Shown here: piece after piece, positions 53,856 to 63,393 of the stretch | Position numbering within the stretch: the stretch's first letter is position 1 | Layout: each line of letters begins with the position of its first letter | From: Radicibacter daui | Lineage (GTDB): Bacteria; Pseudomonadota; Alphaproteobacteria; Radicibacterales; Radicibacteraceae | Reading direction: 5' to 3' | Assembly: GCA_030657355.1 (NCBI GenBank) | Contig: CP131056.1 | Location: 3,678,501 to 3,742,500, forward strand | DNA length: 64,000 bases | Program-made: the position numbers and the translations under genes | The notes under the pieces: model-generated | Told to the model about the DNA's origin: nothing | What the model saw: the letters and a program-made list of their open reading frames with translations, nothing else | Databases searched by the model: none

Positions 53856-55982
53856 ATGCCGACCGAGCACCCAAGGCCCCATGCTTTCGCCCGCCCGACT
53901 TCAGGATCGCTCGCGTTGAAGATCGACGCGGCAGCGATCATGGCCGTATCGCAAACGGCCATCGTGGCCATGCGGGCGAACGGCAGCATCTGCGCCTGGA
54001 ACCCGGCGGCAGAGGCGCTTTTCGGCTGGAGCGAGGCGGAGGCTCTTGGCCGGCCGGTAACCCTGCTGATGCCCAGCCTGATGGCCCAGCAGCACGACCG
54101 CTATGTGCAGGACTACCTGACCAGCCACAAACCCCACATCATCGGCCAGGGCCGCGAGCTGAGCGCCCGCCGCAAGGACGGCACGCTGCTGCCGATCTTT
54201 CTGACAGTGACGGAATACCAGCAGGGCGGTGAAAAGCTCTTCGTCGCCAACATGCTCGATCTCAGCGCCGTCAAACATGCTGCGGCGCGCGAGCTGGCGG
54301 CCGAGAGCAGTTACGAAGCGCTGTTCGAAACCCGCTCGCTCTCCCGCCTGCTGCTCTCCGCCTCCGATATGCGGGTGCTGCAGGCCAATGGCCGCGCGGC
54401 GGATTATTTCGCGCACCCGATCGGGGAGCTGATCGGCCGTCCCTTCCCCGAGCTGCTGGCCGGCAACCGGCAGGAGGTTACGAACCGGCTGACGGCGCTC
54501 ACAACGCATGAGGCCGACGCAATACCGCTGCGCCGGCGCTTCCGCGTGCGCGGACCTGAGCGCTGGCTCGATGCCTATGTAACCCACGCCCCGTTCAATG
54601 GCGCGGTCAGGCTGCTCGTCGAATGCATCGACGTGACCGAGCAGGAGCTGGATCGCCAGCGCATCGCCGAACTCGCCTTCGTCGATCAGGAAACCGGCCT
54701 GCCCAGCCGGGCTGCCCTGCTGGATGAACTGGCGCGCACCATGCCGGAAAAAGGCGAGTTCACCCTGCTGCTGGCCCGCGTAGGGAACTTCGGCCGCCTT
54801 GCCCTTTCTTTCGGCCATGACGAGGCGCTGGGGGTACTGCGCACGCTGGCCAACCGCATGCTCTATGGCCGGCCTGGAACCCGCTTTGCCGCCCGTACCC
54901 GCGAGAACGAGCTTGGCTTCATCATCGAGGGCCGGGTGCCGCCGCTGGAAGAATCGCGTGTCGTTACCGAGCTTGCCGCCGATCTCCGCAACGCCAGGGG
55001 CATCATGCACCCGATGGTGCGCATCGGCGCCGTCGGTAGCTGGTCGCTGGCGCCGGGAGCGCATAACGGTCCGGCACGCCTGCTGGGTTACGCGCTGACG
55101 GCGCTGGAGCGCTCCCACCTCAAGGAGGGGCTGGCCTACGACCATTATGACAGCGCCTTCGAAGAGCAAATCCGGCATCACACACGCCTTATCGGCCTGC
55201 TGTCCGACGCCATCGGCCAGGGCGAGATGAGCATCGCCTACCAGCCGGTCGTCCTCGCGGCTACCGGTAAACGTGCCGGCTATGAAGCGCTGCTGCGCTG
55301 GAACAGTGCGGAGCTGGGGCCGGTTTCCCCGGCGGTTTTTGTGCCGGTCGCGGAATCGAGCGGACAGATTCTGGAACTGGGCGAATGGGCGCTGCGCGCT
55401 GCGCTGACGGGCGCGCTTGCCAGCGGCCTTGCCGAAGACGAGCACATCGCCGTCAATGTCTCAGCCGTGCAGTTGGAGCGCAGCGACCTGCCGGCACTCG
55501 TGGCCGGAATTTTGAGTGAAACCGGTTTTCCCGCCAGCCGGCTTGAGCTGGAAGTCACCGAAACCGTCGCGCTCAACCCCGGCCAGCTGGTGCTGGACCG
55601 CCTTGCCGCCCTGCGCGATATGGGCGTGCGCATCGCGCTTGATGATTTCGGCTCGGGCTACACTTCCCTCACCCAGCTGACCCAGACGCCTTTCGACACC
55701 ATCAAGCTGGATCGCTCCATGGTGCTGCGGGCGATGGAAGGCCAGCATTACTTCAATGTCTGCCGCGGCATCGTGCAACTGGTGCAAGGCCTCGGCAAAC
55801 GGGTGGTGTGCGAAGGGGTGGAGACCGGGGAGATGATGGAGCGCATCACCGCGATGGGGGCCGACTATGCCCAGGGTTATCTCCTCGGCAAACCCGGCCC
55901 GCTCCCCGCGATACAAGAAGGCAAGGCTCCGGGCGCCCCCGATCAGGCGCCCAGCGTCTCTTCCACCAGCGCCGCCCAATAG
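53856..55982 (+). CDS. PAS / degenerate GGDEF / EAL cyclic-di-GMP signalling protein
   Basis: 708 residues. A PAS domain at ~25-140 (SICAWNPAAEALFGWSEAEA), a second PAS-like part to ~265, a GGDEF domain at ~270-435 and an EAL domain at ~445-690. The GGDEF active site reads RENEL where GGDEF is expected, so diguanylate cyclase activity should be lost. The EAL part is intact: YEALLRW, NVSAVQLE, ELEVTET, ALDDFGSGYTSL, IKLDRSM and CEGVET, with QGYLLGKP. It should therefore be a c-di-GMP phosphodiesterase, perhaps GTP-regulated. No membrane segment. The gene's 3' end overlaps the convergent M20 gene by 40 bases. Confidence 0.92.
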   Translation: MPTEHPRPHAFARPTSGSLALKIDAAAIMAVSQTAIVAMRANGSICAWNPAAEALFGWSEAEALGRPVTLLMPSLMAQQHDRYVQDYLTSHKPHIIGQGRELSARRKDGTLLPIFLTVTEYQQGGEKLFVANMLDLSAVKHAAARELAAESSYEALFETRSLSRLLLSASDMRVLQANGRAADYFAHPIGELIGRPFPELLAGNRQEVTNRLTALTTHEADAIPLRRRFRVRGPERWLDAYVTHAPFNGAVRLLVECIDVTEQELDRQRIAELAFVDQETGLPSRAALLDELARTMPEKGEFTLLLARVGNFGRLALSFGHDEALGVLRTLANRMLYGRPGTRFAARTRENELGFIIEGRVPPLEESRVVTELAADLRNARGIMHPMVRIGAVGSWSLAPGAHNGPARLLGYALTALERSHLKEGLAYDHYDSAFEEQIRHHTRLIGLLSDAIGQGEMSIAYQPVVLAATGKRAGYEALLRWNSAELGPVSPAVFVPVAESSGQILELGEWALRAALTGALASGLAEDEHIAVNVSAVQLERSDLPALVAGILSETGFPASRLELEVTETVALNPGQLVLDRLAALRDMGVRIALDDFGSGYTSLTQLTQTPFDTIKLDRSMVLRAMEGQHYFNVCRGIVQLVQGLGKRVVCEGVETGEMMERITAMGADYAQGYLLGKPGPLPAIQEGKAPGAPDQAPSVSSTSAAQ

Positions 55983-57112
55983 CTGGCGCCCAGCGGCAGC
56001 AGGGCGTCGTTGAAATCATATTTCGGGTTATGGACGTTGCAGGCCGACGGTCCGCCCGCCTGGCCGAGCCAGATATAGTTGCCCGGCTTTGCTTCCAGCA
56101 TGAAGGCAAAATCCTCCCCGCCCATGCTGGGGGCGAGGTCACGCAGCACATTCTCCTCGCCCACCACACGCGTCGCCGCCCGGGCGGCCGTTTCGGTCGC
56201 CAGCTTTTCATTGATGGTGGGTGGGTAGTTGCGGCGATATTCCACTTCGGCGCTCGCGCCAAAGGCCATCGCCACATTCTCCGCTACACGGCGAATGCCG
56301 GCTTCCATCGCATCGCGGGTGGCCGGCTTGAAGGTGCGTACCGTGCCGCCCAGCACGGCATTGTCGGCAATCACATTATGCGCGCTGCCGGCATTGAGCT
56401 TGGTGACGGAAATCACCGCGCTGTCGAGCGGGTCGGTCGTGCGGCTGACCAGTGTCTGCAAGGCGGTGACGATATGGCTCGCCACCACCACCGGGTCGAT
56501 CCCCAGATGCGGCATGGCCGCGTGGGCACCCGTGCCGCGCACGGTGATGTTGATAAGATCGGCAGCGGCCATGATCGGCCCGTCAATGATGCCGGCCGTG
56601 CCGAACGGCATCTGCGGCCAATTGTGCATACCGTAGACCTGATCGCAGGGGAAACGGTCGAAGAGCCCTTCTTCCACCATGCGGCGCCCGCCGCCGCCGC
56701 CTTCTTCAGCCGGCTGGAAGATCACCACCACGGAGCCGCGGAAATTGCGCGTCTCGGCAAGGTAGCGCGCCGCTCCAAGCAGCATGGTGGTGTGCCCGTC
56801 ATGGCCGCAGCCATGCATCTTTCCGGGATTGAGGGACTTGTGGCCGAACTCGTTTTCTTCCTGCATCGGCAGCGCGTCCATGTCGGCGCGCAGGCCGATG
56901 GTCGGTCCATCACCCCGGTTGCCCCGGATCACGCCGACCACGCCGGTGGTGGCAATGCCGGTATGGGTCTCGATGCCCCAGCCCTTCAGCTTCTCCGCCA
57001 CGATGCCGGAGGTGCGAACCTCCTCGAACCCCAGTTCCGGGTGCATGTGAAAATCCCGGCGCCAGGCCGTCATCTCGTCGTGGAAATCGGCAATGCGGTT
57101 AAGAACGGGCAT
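55943..57112 (-). CDS. M20-family amidohydrolase (hippurate hydrolase / N-acyl-amino acid deacylase type)
   Basis: 389 residues. DFHMHPELGFEE near residue 20, LRADMDALPMQEEN near residue 75, HGCGHDGHTTMLLGAARYL near residue 100, FQPAEEGGGGGRRMVEEGL near 133 and SMGGEDFAFMLEAKPGNYIWLG near residue 335 are the metal-site and substrate motifs of the HipO/AmhX group. It hydrolyses an N-acyl amino acid or a similar amide; the substrate is unknown. It ends inside the convergent PAS/GGDEF/EAL gene and is on the same strand as rbsK. Confidence 0.92.
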   Translation of the reverse strand: MPVLNRIADFHDEMTAWRRDFHMHPELGFEEVRTSGIVAEKLKGWGIETHTGIATTGVVGVIRGNRGDGPTIGLRADMDALPMQEENEFGHKSLNPGKMHGCGHDGHTTMLLGAARYLAETRNFRGSVVVIFQPAEEGGGGGRRMVEEGLFDRFPCDQVYGMHNWPQMPFGTAGIIDGPIMAAADLINITVRGTGAHAAMPHLGIDPVVVASHIVTALQTLVSRTTDPLDSAVISVTKLNAGSAHNVIADNAVLGGTVRTFKPATRDAMEAGIRRVAENVAMAFGASAEVEYRRNYPPTINEKLATETAARAATRVVGEENVLRDLAPSMGGEDFAFMLEAKPGNYIWLGQAGGPSACNVHNPKYDFNDALLPLGASYWAALVEETLGA

Positions 57113-57258
57113 CTGAAACCTTTGGGCAAAACAGGCTCATCTCCGGCGGCCGGAAAGGCGGCCCGCCAGCATCAAACCAGCAGTTCGGAGACCAACAGCT
57201 AAAGATATCGGCCTTTCACCCCTGCCCTGTCACGCCTTTTAAGCAGGGCAAGCCATGC

Positions 57259-58179
57259 TCAGAGCGGGGTTGCCGCCGGCACTCCGGCCAGCTTCGCATC
57301 CACATCGGCAGCGCGCGGCAGTGCTTCCTGCGCTCCCACCGCGGTGCAGGCGAGAGAGCCCGCAACCGAGGCCCGCCGTAGCGCTTCTTCCGGCGCAAGG
57401 CCGGCATCGAGTGCAGCGGCAAAGTTGCCGACGAAGGCATCCCCGGCCCCGGTGGTATCCACCACCTCGACCTTGAGCGGCTGGACACGCCAGCCCCCCT
57501 CTGCCGTCACCAGTGCGGCCCCGCGCGCGCCCAGCGTCACCACACAGGCCAGATTATAGCGGCGGGCAAGCGCGGCAGCGGCGCTCAGCGGCTCCGCCTC
57601 CATGATGCCAAGCGCACGGGCGACCTGCACCGCCTCGATCTCGTTGACGGCCAGGAAGTCGACATCGCCAAGCGCGGCTTCCGGCACGGCAGCAGCCGGC
57701 GCAACATTGAGCAGGGTTCGCGCACCGGCAGCTTTGGCACGGGCCAGCAGCGCCCAGTTTTCCGCATGTGGCACTTCCATCTGCAGCACCACCAGCGTGC
57801 CGCTCCCCAGCTTCTCCTGCGGGATGGCGGCCTGGTTTGCCGTCAGGTTGGCGCCGCCGGCCACAACGATGAAGTTCTCGCCGGCGGCATCGATGGCAAT
57901 CGGGGCGCAGCCGGTCGGCGCCTCCCCGCGGGCGATCAGCGAAATGTCGATGCCTTCGCCCTGCTGGCGCGCGGCAAGGCTGTCGCCAAAACCGTCGCGC
58001 CCCAGCGCGCCGGCCATCGCCACCTTTGCTCCCGCCCGCGCGGCAGCCACGGCCTGGTTGTTGCCCTTGCCGCCAGCCTTCAGCACGTATCCCGGGCAGA
58101 TCACCGTCTCGCCCGGCTGCGGCAGATGCTCCATCTGCATCACGAGGTCCATGTTCAGCGAGCCGAAGACCAGAATCAT
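57259..58179 (-). CDS. rbsK: Ribokinase
   Basis: 306 residues from the ATG at 58179 (MILVFGSLNMDLVM), normal for RbsK. PfkB-type signatures: PQPGETV with KAGGKGNNQAVAAARAG near residue 40, and the catalytic DTTGAGDAFVGNFAAAL near residue 247. It phosphorylates D-ribose. No ribose transporter genes are in view. The gene stands alone on the minus strand, upstream of the M20 gene by about 145 bases, and divergent from the thioredoxin/NHL gene. Confidence 0.92.
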   Translation of the reverse strand: MILVFGSLNMDLVMQMEHLPQPGETVICPGYVLKAGGKGNNQAVAAARAGAKVAMAGALGRDGFGDSLAARQQGEGIDISLIARGEAPTGCAPIAIDAAGENFIVVAGGANLTANQAAIPQEKLGSGTLVVLQMEVPHAENWALLARAKAAGARTLLNVAPAAAVPEAALGDVDFLAVNEIEAVQVARALGIMEAEPLSAAAALARRYNLACVVTLGARGAALVTAEGGWRVQPLKVEVVDTTGAGDAFVGNFAAALDAGLAPEEALRRASVAGSLACTAVGAQEALPRAADVDAKLAGVPAATPL

Positions 58180-58368
58180 TTTCGCCTGCAATCCCTTGAG
58201 TGCCCGGCCGCTCATTGATGCGGCAGCCGGCTGATGAATGGCGGCCCTGCGCGACACGCGCCCTTCCGGGCGTTGTATCCGCGCCTGCCTCTGCCCATCT
58301 CATGCTCCAGAAGCGCCCCTTGCCGCAAGGCCAAGCGGGCATGTGCCCACCGCAAGAGACCCTCCGCC

Positions 58369-59868
58369 ATGCCGCCAGGCTTTGCCCAGCCCGTCCGTGC
58401 CCCCGAAATCAACCGGCCCGGCCTTACCTGGTTCAACACTGCCGGGCCTCTCACGCTCAAGGCGCTCGCTGGCAAGCTGGTCATCCTCGATTTCTGGACC
58501 TTCTGCTGCATCAACTGCATGCACATCATCCCCACGCTCCGGCGGATTGAAGAAACCTTTCCGGACGAGGTGGTGGTTATCGGCGTGCATTCGCCGAAGT
58601 TCCCGGCCGAGCGGCAGGGCGAGAATGTGCGCCGGGCCATCGCCCGCTACGACATCCGCCACCCGGTCGTGCATGATCCGGACTTTCAGCTCTGGAAGCA
58701 GTATGCCGTGCGCGCCTGGCCAACCCTGGTCTTTGTCGGCCCCGATGGTCATCTGGTCGGCCAGCTTTCCGGCGAGCCAGATCCCGACCGGCTGCTGGAA
58801 GCGGTGGCGCAGACACTTGCCAACTGCAAGGCGGAAGGCCTGCTGGCCCCGGCACCGCTTGACCTTGCGCCGGTGGAAGAGCCGGGCGAGGGGCTTTTGC
58901 GCTTCCCCGGCAAGATCAAGCCGCTCAGCACCCGCCCGGAAGAGCCGCAGGGCTGGGCGGTTGCCGATGCCGGCCATCACCAGATCGTGCTCTTCGATGC
59001 CGCAGGCCGTGAACGCCGGCGGTTTGGCAGCGGCAGCGCCGGCTTTGAGGATGGCCCCGCCGGTGAAGCCAGCTTCCGGTCGCCGGAAGGGCTGGTGGCC
59101 GGACGCGACGCGCTTTACGTCGCCGATACCGGCAATCATGCCATCCGCCGCATCGATCTCGCGACGGGACATGTGCTGACGCTTGCCGGCACCGGCAGGC
59201 GCGGCGGGGTTGTCGACCGCGATCTGCCGGGGCTGAAGGCGCCGCTTGCCTCCCCATGGGATCTTGCGCTCTCACCGGATGAGGCGACGCTCTATATCGC
59301 CAATGCCGGCACCCACCAGTTACTGACACTTGCGACGTCCACCAGCCTCATTGAGCCTCTTGCGGGCGCAGGGCCGGAAGGGCTGCGCGACGGGCTTGGC
59401 CTTGCCGCACATCTCGCCCAGCCGAGCGGCCTCGTCCTTGCCCCCGATGGCAGCGTGCTGTGGTTTGCCGACAGCGAAACCTCAGCCATCCGCGCCGTCT
59501 GGCTGGAGCGGGAAGGAAACCCGGTGGAAACGCTGGTGGGCAGCGGCCTTTTCGATTTCGGCCACCGCAATGGCAATTTTGCCGACACGCTGCTGCAGCA
59601 CGCCCTCGGGCTGTCGCTGGCGCCGGATGGCGCGCTGATGGTGGCGGACAGCTATAATGCAACGCTGCGCCGGCTCGACCCGTTGACGCGCATGACCAGC
59701 GACTGGGGAACCCGCTTCGACTGTACGGACAACCTCTGCCTGCCGCTGGCGGAGCCGGCCGGCCTCTGGTGCGCGAAAGACGGCACGGTGCTGGTGAGCG
59801 ACACCAACAATCACCGTATCCTCGCTTACGAGCCCGAAAAGGGCCGCTACAGCACCTGGGCGGCCTGA
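58369..59868 (+). CDS. NHLRC2-like protein: thioredoxin domain plus NHL repeats
   Basis: 499 residues from the ATG at 58369. Residues ~25-165 are a thioredoxin/TlpA-like domain whose active site is FCCINCMH (CxxC preceded by Cys), with RAWPTLVFVGPDG and its cis-Pro. Residues ~200-499 are about six NHL beta-propeller blades, e.g. YVADTGNHAIRRIDLATG, LYIANAGTHQLLTLA, LMVADSYNATLRRLDP and VLVSDTNNHRILAYEP. The CCINC active site and order match eukaryotic NHLRC2 and its bacterial relatives. There is no signal peptide, so it is probably cytoplasmic. The function in bacteria is unknown. It is divergent from rbsK. Confidence 0.9.
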   Translation: MPPGFAQPVRAPEINRPGLTWFNTAGPLTLKALAGKLVILDFWTFCCINCMHIIPTLRRIEETFPDEVVVIGVHSPKFPAERQGENVRRAIARYDIRHPVVHDPDFQLWKQYAVRAWPTLVFVGPDGHLVGQLSGEPDPDRLLEAVAQTLANCKAEGLLAPAPLDLAPVEEPGEGLLRFPGKIKPLSTRPEEPQGWAVADAGHHQIVLFDAAGRERRRFGSGSAGFEDGPAGEASFRSPEGLVAGRDALYVADTGNHAIRRIDLATGHVLTLAGTGRRGGVVDRDLPGLKAPLASPWDLALSPDEATLYIANAGTHQLLTLATSTSLIEPLAGAGPEGLRDGLGLAAHLAQPSGLVLAPDGSVLWFADSETSAIRAVWLEREGNPVETLVGSGLFDFGHRNGNFADTLLQHALGLSLAPDGALMVADSYNATLRRLDPLTRMTSDWGTRFDCTDNLCLPLAEPAGLWCAKDGTVLVSDTNNHRILAYEPEKGRYSTWAA

Positions 59869-60189
59869 CCGGCCACCGTTTCGGCCCCTATCCCGATAAC
59901 CCGCAGGGTGGGCGGTTTGACCACTTGCCCCTCACGATACTCCCGTGCCCAAGTGCGAAAGACCCAGCAATTCGCGGCGCCTTGACGCAAATCAAGGACT
60001 CGCGGGGCGGGCAAGCATCATTTAACCTCAACAGAACAACACAGAAGACACTCGACAAGACGATAGCCGCCACCCGGGCAAAACTTCCCTCATCGGCCAT
60101 CCGCAAGGACCGAGCCGGCAAAGACAAGGGAAAGACGCCCGCAAAGAGTGCCTTGCCGCCAAGCCGAAGCTACTGACTGGACCGCCCCC
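59869..60189 (+). other. Leader region of hemA
   Basis: 321 bases with no convincing gene. It contains the FNR/FixK-type box at 59982-59995 and, after it, an A-rich stretch around 60027-60065 (TTTAACCTCAACAGAACAAC, AGAAGACACTCGACAAGACG) that could be an untranslated leader. An open frame runs across it but continues from inside the preceding gene in another frame and has no similarity to anything known. Confidence 0.5.
59982..59995. promoter_or_regulatory. FNR/FixK-type box upstream of hemA
   Basis: TTGAC-GCAA-ATCAA, 9 of 10 positions matching the TTGAT-N4-ATCAA consensus of FNR/FixK-type oxygen regulators. It lies about 195 bases before the hemA ATG. hemA is a known FnrL/FixK target in Rhodobacter and rhizobia, which supports function. 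Confidence 0.7.
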
Positions 60190-61413
60190 ATGGATTATCA
60201 GCGCCTGTTTGCAGAGCGTATTGCCGACCTCAAGAGCGAGGGCCGCTACCGCGTCTTCGCCGATCTGGAACGCAAGGCCGGCAAGTTTCCGCAAGCGCTG
60301 CGCCACCGGGCCGATGGCACCACGCAGGACGTGACCGTCTGGTGCTCCAACGATTATCTAGGCATGGGCCAGCATCCCGAGGTGATGGCCGCCATGCATG
60401 AGGCAATCGACCGCTGCGGCGCCGGCGCCGGCGGCACCCGCAACATCTCCGGCACCAACCACGCCCACATCCTGCTGGAGCGCGAGCTGGCCGACCTGCA
60501 CGGCACCGAAGCCGCGCTGATCTTTTCCACCGGTTATGTCGCCAACCAGGCCGCGCTCTCCACGCTGGGGCGCGAGATCAATGACGTCGTCATCCTGTCC
60601 GATGCCTTCAATCACAACTCGATGATCGAAGGCATCCGCCACAGCCGGGCCGAACGGCACATCTGGCGGCATAATGATCTCGTGCATCTGGAAGATCTGC
60701 TGCGCGCCCAGCCGCTTGGCCGGCCGAAGCTGATTGCCTTCGAGTCCGTCTATTCCATGGATGGCGATATCGCCCCCATCCGCGAGATTTGCGACCTGGC
60801 CGACAAGTACGGCGCCATGACCTACCTCGACGAAGTGCATGCCGTCGGCATGTATGGCGCGCGGGGCGGCGGCGTTGCCGAACGTGACGGACAGATGCAC
60901 CGCATCACCTGCATCAACGGCACCCTTGGCAAGGCTTTTGGCGTGCATGGCGGTTACATCGCGGGCTCTGCCGCGCTGATCGACCTGGTGCGCTCCTTCG
61001 CCCATGGCTTCATCTTCTCGACCGCCCTTACCCCGGCGGTAGCCGCAGGCGCCCGCGCCTCCATCCGCTGGCTGAAGCAGCACCCGGAAGTGCGGCTTGC
61101 CCATCAGGAACGAGCCGCCCGCCTAAAGCAGCTGATGCGCGATGCCGGCCTGCCGGTGCTGAATTCGCAAAGCCACATCGTGCCGGTGATGGTGGGCGAT
61201 GCCGTGCTGTGCAAGCGCGCCAGCGACGAGCTTCTGGAGCGGCACGGCATCTATGTGCAGCCCATCAACTACCCCACCGTGCCGCGCGGTACCGAGCGGC
61301 TGCGCTTCACCCCCACGCCGATGCACACCGATGCGCAGATGGACGTGCTGACGGATGCGCTGCTGGATGTGTGGGGCCGGCTCGGCCTTCGCCTCACGCG
61401 GCGTGCCGCCTGA
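60190..61413 (+). CDS. hemA: 5-Aminolevulinate synthase
   Basis: 407 residues from the ATG at 60190. It condenses glycine and succinyl-CoA to 5-aminolevulinate (Shemin pathway, characteristic of alphaproteobacteria). The PLP lysine is K248 in [17 protein letters not shown], at the same number as in Rhodobacter capsulatus. Other blocks are [32 protein letters not shown] and [12 protein letters not shown]. It draws on the same glycine pool as the gcv operon. An FNR/FixK-type box lies upstream, and a terminator follows. Confidence 0.97.
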   Translation: MDYQRLFAERIADLKSEGRYRVFADLERKAGKFPQALRHRADGTTQDVTVWCSNDYLGMGQHPEVMAAMHEAIDRCGAGAGGTRNISGTNHAHILLERELADLHGTEAALIFSTGYVANQAALSTLGREINDVVILSDAFNHNSMIEGIRHSRAERHIWRHNDLVHLEDLLRAQPLGRPKLIAFESVYSMDGDIAPIREICDLADKYGAMTYLDEVHAVGMYGARGGGVAERDGQMHRITCINGTLGKAFGVHGGYIAGSAALIDLVRSFAHGFIFSTALTPAVAAGARASIRWLKQHPEVRLAHQERAARLKQLMRDAGLPVLNSQSHIVPVMVGDAVLCKRASDELLERHGIYVQPINYPTVPRGTERLRFTPTPMHTDAQMDVLTDALLDVWGRLGLRLTRRAA

Positions 61414-61445
61414 GGGGCTCTATCCAGTACGATAGAATTTGAGAG

Positions 61446-61486
61446 AAGGCCCGGAACGACCTCAGACGTCGGCCGGGCCTTTCTTG
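61446..61486 (+). terminator. Rho-independent terminator of hemA
   Basis: AAGGCCCGG (61446-61454) pairs with CCGGGCCTT (61473-61481), followed by TCTTGT. The right arm lies within the last codons of the convergent antiporter gene, so the two genes end into each other. Confidence 0.8.
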
Positions 61487-63393
61487 TCGCTGACGTCCGC
61501 GTCATGGTCGCCGCGGCCGAAATCAGGTGCATCGGGCAGGTCATGCACCCCGCCCGGGGCCGCGGCAGCCTTGCCGCGACGCCGGCGCGCCAGCCGCGCT
61601 TTCAAGTCCGTCGTCACCTGCGCCAGCTCGCGCCGGTTATAGGGAATGACCACTCGCCGCTCGGGCGCCGGGTCAACGGCAAGTCCCACATCGGCGATGT
61701 GGCCTTCCTCATCCACGGCACGCACGATGAGCTCCACCGCACCAAGGCGCACCCGGTCGCCCGTCTCCGGCCGGCCATGCACGGCCTTGCTAAGATAACC
61801 GGCAACCGTCGCATCGCCCACATCCGCCGGCACTTCAAGACCGTACAGCAGGGCAACCGTGGTCAGGGGCGCGTCCGGCTCGAGTGCAAAATCGCCATAA
61901 AAAGCGGCTTCCTGCTCAAGATCGCCCTCCGCCCGGGCGGCAAACAGCCGGTCCATCAGCGCCACCCGGCTGTGGGCGGCGAAGATATAGACATAGTCGC
62001 CCGCCTGTGGCCGGCCGGCACGCTCCGGCAGCAGGCTCTTGCCCTCGCGCACGATCAGGGAAGGGCGGGCCCAGCGGGGAATGCGTTCGCCCTGCGCCAC
62101 CGGGCAATCATCGGCAACGCGATAGGTCAGCAGCTCATAGTCGCCGGGGGCACCGGGCAGTTCGAGTTCGGAGCGATCAAGCGGGCCGATGGCCGGCGGC
62201 ACCACAAGGCCGAGGCGGCGGGCTACCGGCCGCAGCGTCCAGCCCTGCACCACCAGAGAGACGAAGACGACGATGAAGGCGAGATTGAACAGCAGGCGCC
62301 CGCTTTCGAGCCCCGACAGCACCGGCACCAGCGCCAGCAGGATGGAAACCGCGCCTCGCAGGCCGACCCAGCCGATAAAGAGCGTTTCCTTGCGGCTGAA
62401 ACCGAAGGGCAGCAGGCAAATCCAGACGGCCAGCGGACGGGCGACGAAGATCAGCAGCAGCGCAAGCGCAAGACCGGCCGGGGCCAGCGAGATGAACTGC
62501 GTGGGCGTTGCCAGCAGGCCCAGCGTCAGGAACATGGTTATCTGGGCAAGCCAGGTCATGCCCTCCTGGAACCGGCCCAGGCTGCCGGCGGCATGCACCC
62601 GGGAATTGCCGGCAATCACACCGGCGATATAGATGGCAAGAAAGCCGCTGCCGCCCAGCGCATTGACCACCGTTGCCAGTAACACCGCCGCCGCCAGGGC
62701 AACGATGGGATAAAGCCCCGGGTCGAGGCGGATGCGGTTGAGGCCCTGAACCAGCAGCCAGCCGCCGGCAAGCCCGCCCACCAGACCAAAGCCCATCTGG
62801 CGCAGGAATTCCACCACCAGCATCTGCCAGAGCCCGCCATGGCTCTCGATGCCGCCGAGGGTCGCCATGCTGGCAAGCGACAGGGTGAGAAAGATCGCCA
62901 TCGGGTCATTGCTGCCACTCTCCACTTCCAGCGTGGAGCGCACACGGTCGCGCAGCGTGATGCCGCCGACGCGCAGCAGGAAGAACACGGCCGCCGCATC
63001 GGTTGAGCTGACAATGGCGCCCAGGAGCAGAGCCGACAGCCAGTCCAGATCCAGCAGCATGGCGCCAAAGAGCGCGATCATGCCGGCGGTAATGAGCACA
63101 CCCACCGTTGCCAGCATTCCGGCTGGCCCCGCCGCCAGCGCAAGGCTGCGCCAGCGGGTGGTAAAGCCGCTGTCGAACAGGATGATGGCGATGGCAACCG
63201 AGCCGACGGCATAGGCAAAGGAGGTATCGTCGAACGGGATGCCAAGCCCGTCTTCACCGAAGACAAGGCCAAGCAGCAGGAAGATCAGCAGCAGCGGGGC
63301 GCCGAAGCGGAACGCAATTACGCTGGAAAGCACGCTGGAGACCACCAGCGCGGCCCCCAGCATGATGGCGAGGTTAAGCGCCTCGATGGTCAT
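61462..63393 (-). CDS. NhaP2/CvrA-type K+(Na+)/H+ antiporter
   Basis: 643 residues. The N-terminal ~400 residues hold about 12 membrane helices of the CPA1 type: LLIFLLLGLVFGEDGLG, GAIVSSTDAAAVFFLLR (with the STDAAAVF ion-binding pair), ESGSNDPMAIFLTL with its ND motif, and FIGWVGLRGAVSILLALVP. A cytoplasmic TrkA-C/RCK-like part follows (~415-500), then the C-terminal CorC-like domain (FALEPDAPLTTVALLYGLEVP) and a basic, disordered tail. It sets internal K+ and pH. Its start overlaps the stop of the next gene by four bases (ATGA). Confidence 0.92.
   Translation of the reverse strand: MTIEALNLAIMLGAALVVSSVLSSVIAFRFGAPLLLIFLLLGLVFGEDGLGIPFDDTSFAYAVGSVAIAIILFDSGFTTRWRSLALAAGPAGMLATVGVLITAGMIALFGAMLLDLDWLSALLLGAIVSSTDAAAVFFLLRVGGITLRDRVRSTLEVESGSNDPMAIFLTLSLASMATLGGIESHGGLWQMLVVEFLRQMGFGLVGGLAGGWLLVQGLNRIRLDPGLYPIVALAAAVLLATVVNALGGSGFLAIYIAGVIAGNSRVHAAGSLGRFQEGMTWLAQITMFLTLGLLATPTQFISLAPAGLALALLLIFVARPLAVWICLLPFGFSRKETLFIGWVGLRGAVSILLALVPVLSGLESGRLLFNLAFIVVFVSLVVQGWTLRPVARRLGLVVPPAIGPLDRSELELPGAPGDYELLTYRVADDCPVAQGERIPRWARPSLIVREGKSLLPERAGRPQAGDYVYIFAAHSRVALMDRLFAARAEGDLEQEAAFYGDFALEPDAPLTTVALLYGLEVPADVGDATVAGYLSKAVHGRPETGDRVRLGAVELIVRAVDEEGHIADVGLAVDPAPERRVVIPYNRRELAQVTTDLKARLARRRRGKAAAAPGGVHDLPDAPDFGRGDHDADVSDKKGPADV

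Noticed and set aside
57223-57248. GCCCTG/CAGGGC hairpin after rbsK as a terminator
   Set aside because: The stem is only six pairs with a long loop, and no T tract follows on the minus strand.
59769-60176. 135-codon frame over the end of the NHL gene and the hemA leader
   Set aside because: It begins inside the NHL gene in another frame and is Arg/Pro/Ser-rich without a family pattern.
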